A DNA stretch of 12,729 nucleotides from Oscillospiraceae bacterium (GTDB taxonomy: Bacteria; Bacillota_A; Clostridia; Oscillospirales; Oscillospiraceae), in assembly GCA_017398105.1 (NCBI GenBank), contig JAFQHF010000134.1, positions 1 through 12,729 on the forward strand, written 5' to 3'. Below, piece by piece: positions 11,616 through 12,729 of the stretch. The position numbers and the translations under genes are program-made. The notes beneath the pieces are model-generated. The model saw nothing but the letters and a program-made list of their open reading frames with translations, was not told where the DNA came from and did not search any database. Every line of letters starts with the position of its first letter. Within the stretch, counting starts at the first letter, position 1.

Positions 11616-12308
11616 ATGATTTATAGTGCAGAAGTACAGCATATGTGCACCGTGGCCAAGGGCGCCTATCACGGTCCCGCTCCCATTCCCGAAGAGGGCA
11701 AGTGGGTTCAGGTCAAGGAAATTAAGGATGTCAGCGGTTTCACCCACGGCATCGGCTGGTGCGCTCCTCAGCAGGGCTGCTGCAAGCTGACCCTGAACGT
11801 CAAGGAAGGCATCATCGAAGAGGCTCTGGTCGAGACTCTGGGCTGCTCCGGCATGACCCACTCCGCCGCTATGGCTTCCGAGATCCTGATCGGTAAGACT
11901 CTGCTGGAAGCTCTGAACACCGACCTGGTTTGTGACGCTATCAACACCGCTATGCGCGAACTGTTCCTGCAGATCGTTTACGGCCGCAGCCAGTCCGCAT
12001 TCTCCGAGGACGGCCTGGCCGTCGGCGCTTCCCTGGAAGACCTGGGCAAGGGTCTGCGCAGCCAGGTGGGCACCATGTTCGCCACCAAGGTCAAGGGTCC
12101 CCGTTACCTGGAGATGGCTGAGGGCTATGTTACCCGCTGCGCTCTGGACGAGAACGACCTGATCATCGGTTACGAGTTCATCAACCTGGGCAAGATGATG
12201 GACTTCATCAAGAAGGGTGACGATGCCAATGTGGCACTGGAGAAGGCCAAGGGTTCCTACGGCCGTTTCGCAGGCGCTGCTAAGTACATCGACCCCCGCC
12301 ACGAATAA
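11616..12308 (+). CDS. Iron-sulfur cluster assembly scaffold-like protein (NifU/IscU type)
   Basis: A 230-aa cytosolic protein. The segment ETLGCSGMTHSAAMASEILIG-KTLLEAL (73-100) matches the IscU/NifU-N core (FGCGSAIASSSLATEWVKGKTLDEAL), placing Cys77 at the second cluster-binding cysteine. Others at 11, 49, 55, 56, 106 and 175, especially WCAPQQGCC (48-56), are candidates for the remaining ligands. It is longer than IscU (~128 aa), with an extra C-terminal half (~125-230) of unknown role. The ATG at 11616 is chosen for GAAAGGAAA upstream; the frame is open from 11529 but that start lies at the -10 box. It is 15 bp ahead of a GGGtGRT gene, a pairing I recall from other Firmicutes. Codon use is strongly biased to C-ending codons, pointing to high expression. 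Confidence 0.75.
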   Translation: MIYSAEVQHMCTVAKGAYHGPAPIPEEGKWVQVKEIKDVSGFTHGIGWCAPQQGCCKLTLNVKEGIIEEALVETLGCSGMTHSAAMASEILIGKTLLEALNTDLVCDAINTAMRELFLQIVYGRSQSAFSEDGLAVGASLEDLGKGLRSQVGTMFATKVKGPRYLEMAEGYVTRCALDENDLIIGYEFINLGKMMDFIKKGDDANVALEKAKGSYGRFAGAAKYIDPRHE

Positions 12309-12323
12309 GAGGAGGACGCTGCA

Positions 12324-12729
12324 ATGGCTTTGTTTGAAGGTTACGAAAGAAAAATCGACAAGATCAACGGCGTTCTGGCTCAGTACGGCCTGGAGTCCGT
12401 TGAGGCCTGCCGCGAGATGTGCCAGGCTGCCGGCTTCGATCCCTATGAGATCGTCAAGGGCATTCAGCCCATCGCATTCGAAGACGCTGCATGGTCCTAC
12501 TGTGTCGGCGCTGCCATCGCTCTGAAGAAGGGCGTTAAGAACGCTGCTGAGGCTGCTGAGGCCATCGGCATCGGCCTGCAGGCATTCTGCATCCCCGGCT
12601 CCGTTGCTGAGGACCGCAAGGTCGGTCTGGGCCACGGCAACCTGGGCGCTATGCTGCTGCGTGACGAGACCAAGTGCTTCGCATTCCTGGCCGGCCACGA
12701 GTCCTTCGCTGCTGCTGAAGGCGCTATCG
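12324..12729 (+). CDS. GGGtGRT protein, N-terminal part (cut by window end)
   Basis: 135 codons are visible; the frame is open at the edge. The sequence MALFEGYERKIDKINGVLAQ, with CREMCQAAGFDPYEIVKGIQPI, AFEDAAWSYCVGAAIALK and GLGHGNLGAMLLRDETKCFAFLAGHESFAAAE, is what I recognise as the family named for its GGGtGRT motif (Pfam PF14057); the motif itself is beyond the window. Function is unestablished. AGGAGG (12310-12315) is 8 nt upstream and the gap from the scaffold gene is 15 bp, so the two are co-translated from one mRNA. Cysteines at 29, 33, 60, 91 and 119 could bind metal, which suits a partner of an Fe-S scaffold. Codon use is as biased as in the scaffold gene. Confidence 0.8.
   Translation, partial: MALFEGYERKIDKINGVLAQYGLESVEACREMCQAAGFDPYEIVKGIQPIAFEDAAWSYCVGAAIALKKGVKNAAEAAEAIGIGLQAFCIPGSVAEDRKVGLGHGNLGAMLLRDETKCFAFLAGHESFAAAEGAI

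Noticed and set aside
11292..12698. 468-codon open frame on the minus strand
   Set aside because: Antisense shadow of the Fe-S scaffold and GGGtGRT genes caused by their strong codon bias; it also crosses the XRE gene and a repeat.

Overview
The window looks like chromosome from a Gram-positive gut-type anaerobe of the class Clostridia, most probably the Oscillospiraceae/Ruminococcaceae (Faecalibacterium relatives). The reasons are a Spo0A-type regulator, an LCP (LytR-CpsA-Psr) cell-wall enzyme, a DUF1540 cysteine-rich peptide, a GGGtGRT protein next to a NifU/IscU-like scaffold, strong AGGAGG ribosome binding sites, sigma-A type promoters with 17-bp spacers, and several palindromic intergenic repeats of the kind scattered in these genomes. 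The assignment is inferred from gene content; there is no rRNA or other marker to confirm it. I saw no tRNA, rRNA, CRISPR array, transposase or integrase.

Layout. Positions 1-202 hold a palindromic repeat and a terminator. From 203 to 8929 all genes are on the minus strand in short, separately terminated units: a cytosolic GH79 (heparanase / beta-glucuronidase type) glycosidase; an operon of a GlmU-acetyltransferase-like left-handed beta-helix protein and phosphoglucosamine mutase GlmM (amino-sugar supply for peptidoglycan); a lone BlaI/MecI-type repressor; an LCP-family wall-polymer ligase; a Spo0A-like regulator whose phosphoacceptor aspartate is replaced by glutamate; a membrane-anchored HtrA/DegP protease with a PDZ domain; and a DUF1540 peptide. 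A non-coding segment of about 300 bp between the LCP and Spo0A-like genes is bracketed by two identical 30-bp terminator hairpins.

From 9266 the plus strand carries ribulose-phosphate 3-epimerase (rpe). Then comes an AT-richer accessory cassette bounded by two exact 43-bp inverted repeats (10008-10050 and 11358-11400). Inside it are a divergently transcribed XRE-type repressor and an unrecognised two-helix membrane protein with a long cytosolic tail. Two palindromic operators sit on the promoter between them. This cassette is the best candidate for an undescribed system. The window ends with a strongly expressed-looking operon: a perfect-consensus promoter, an Fe-S scaffold protein, and the start of a GGGtGRT protein cut by the window edge.

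How the parts fit: much of the minus-strand block concerns the cell envelope (GlmM, the GlmU-like protein, LCP ligase, HtrA protease, BlaI-type repressor) and its developmental control (Spo0A-like factor). The GH79 enzyme, rpe and the Fe-S pair are metabolic. The XRE/membrane-protein cassette looks inserted.
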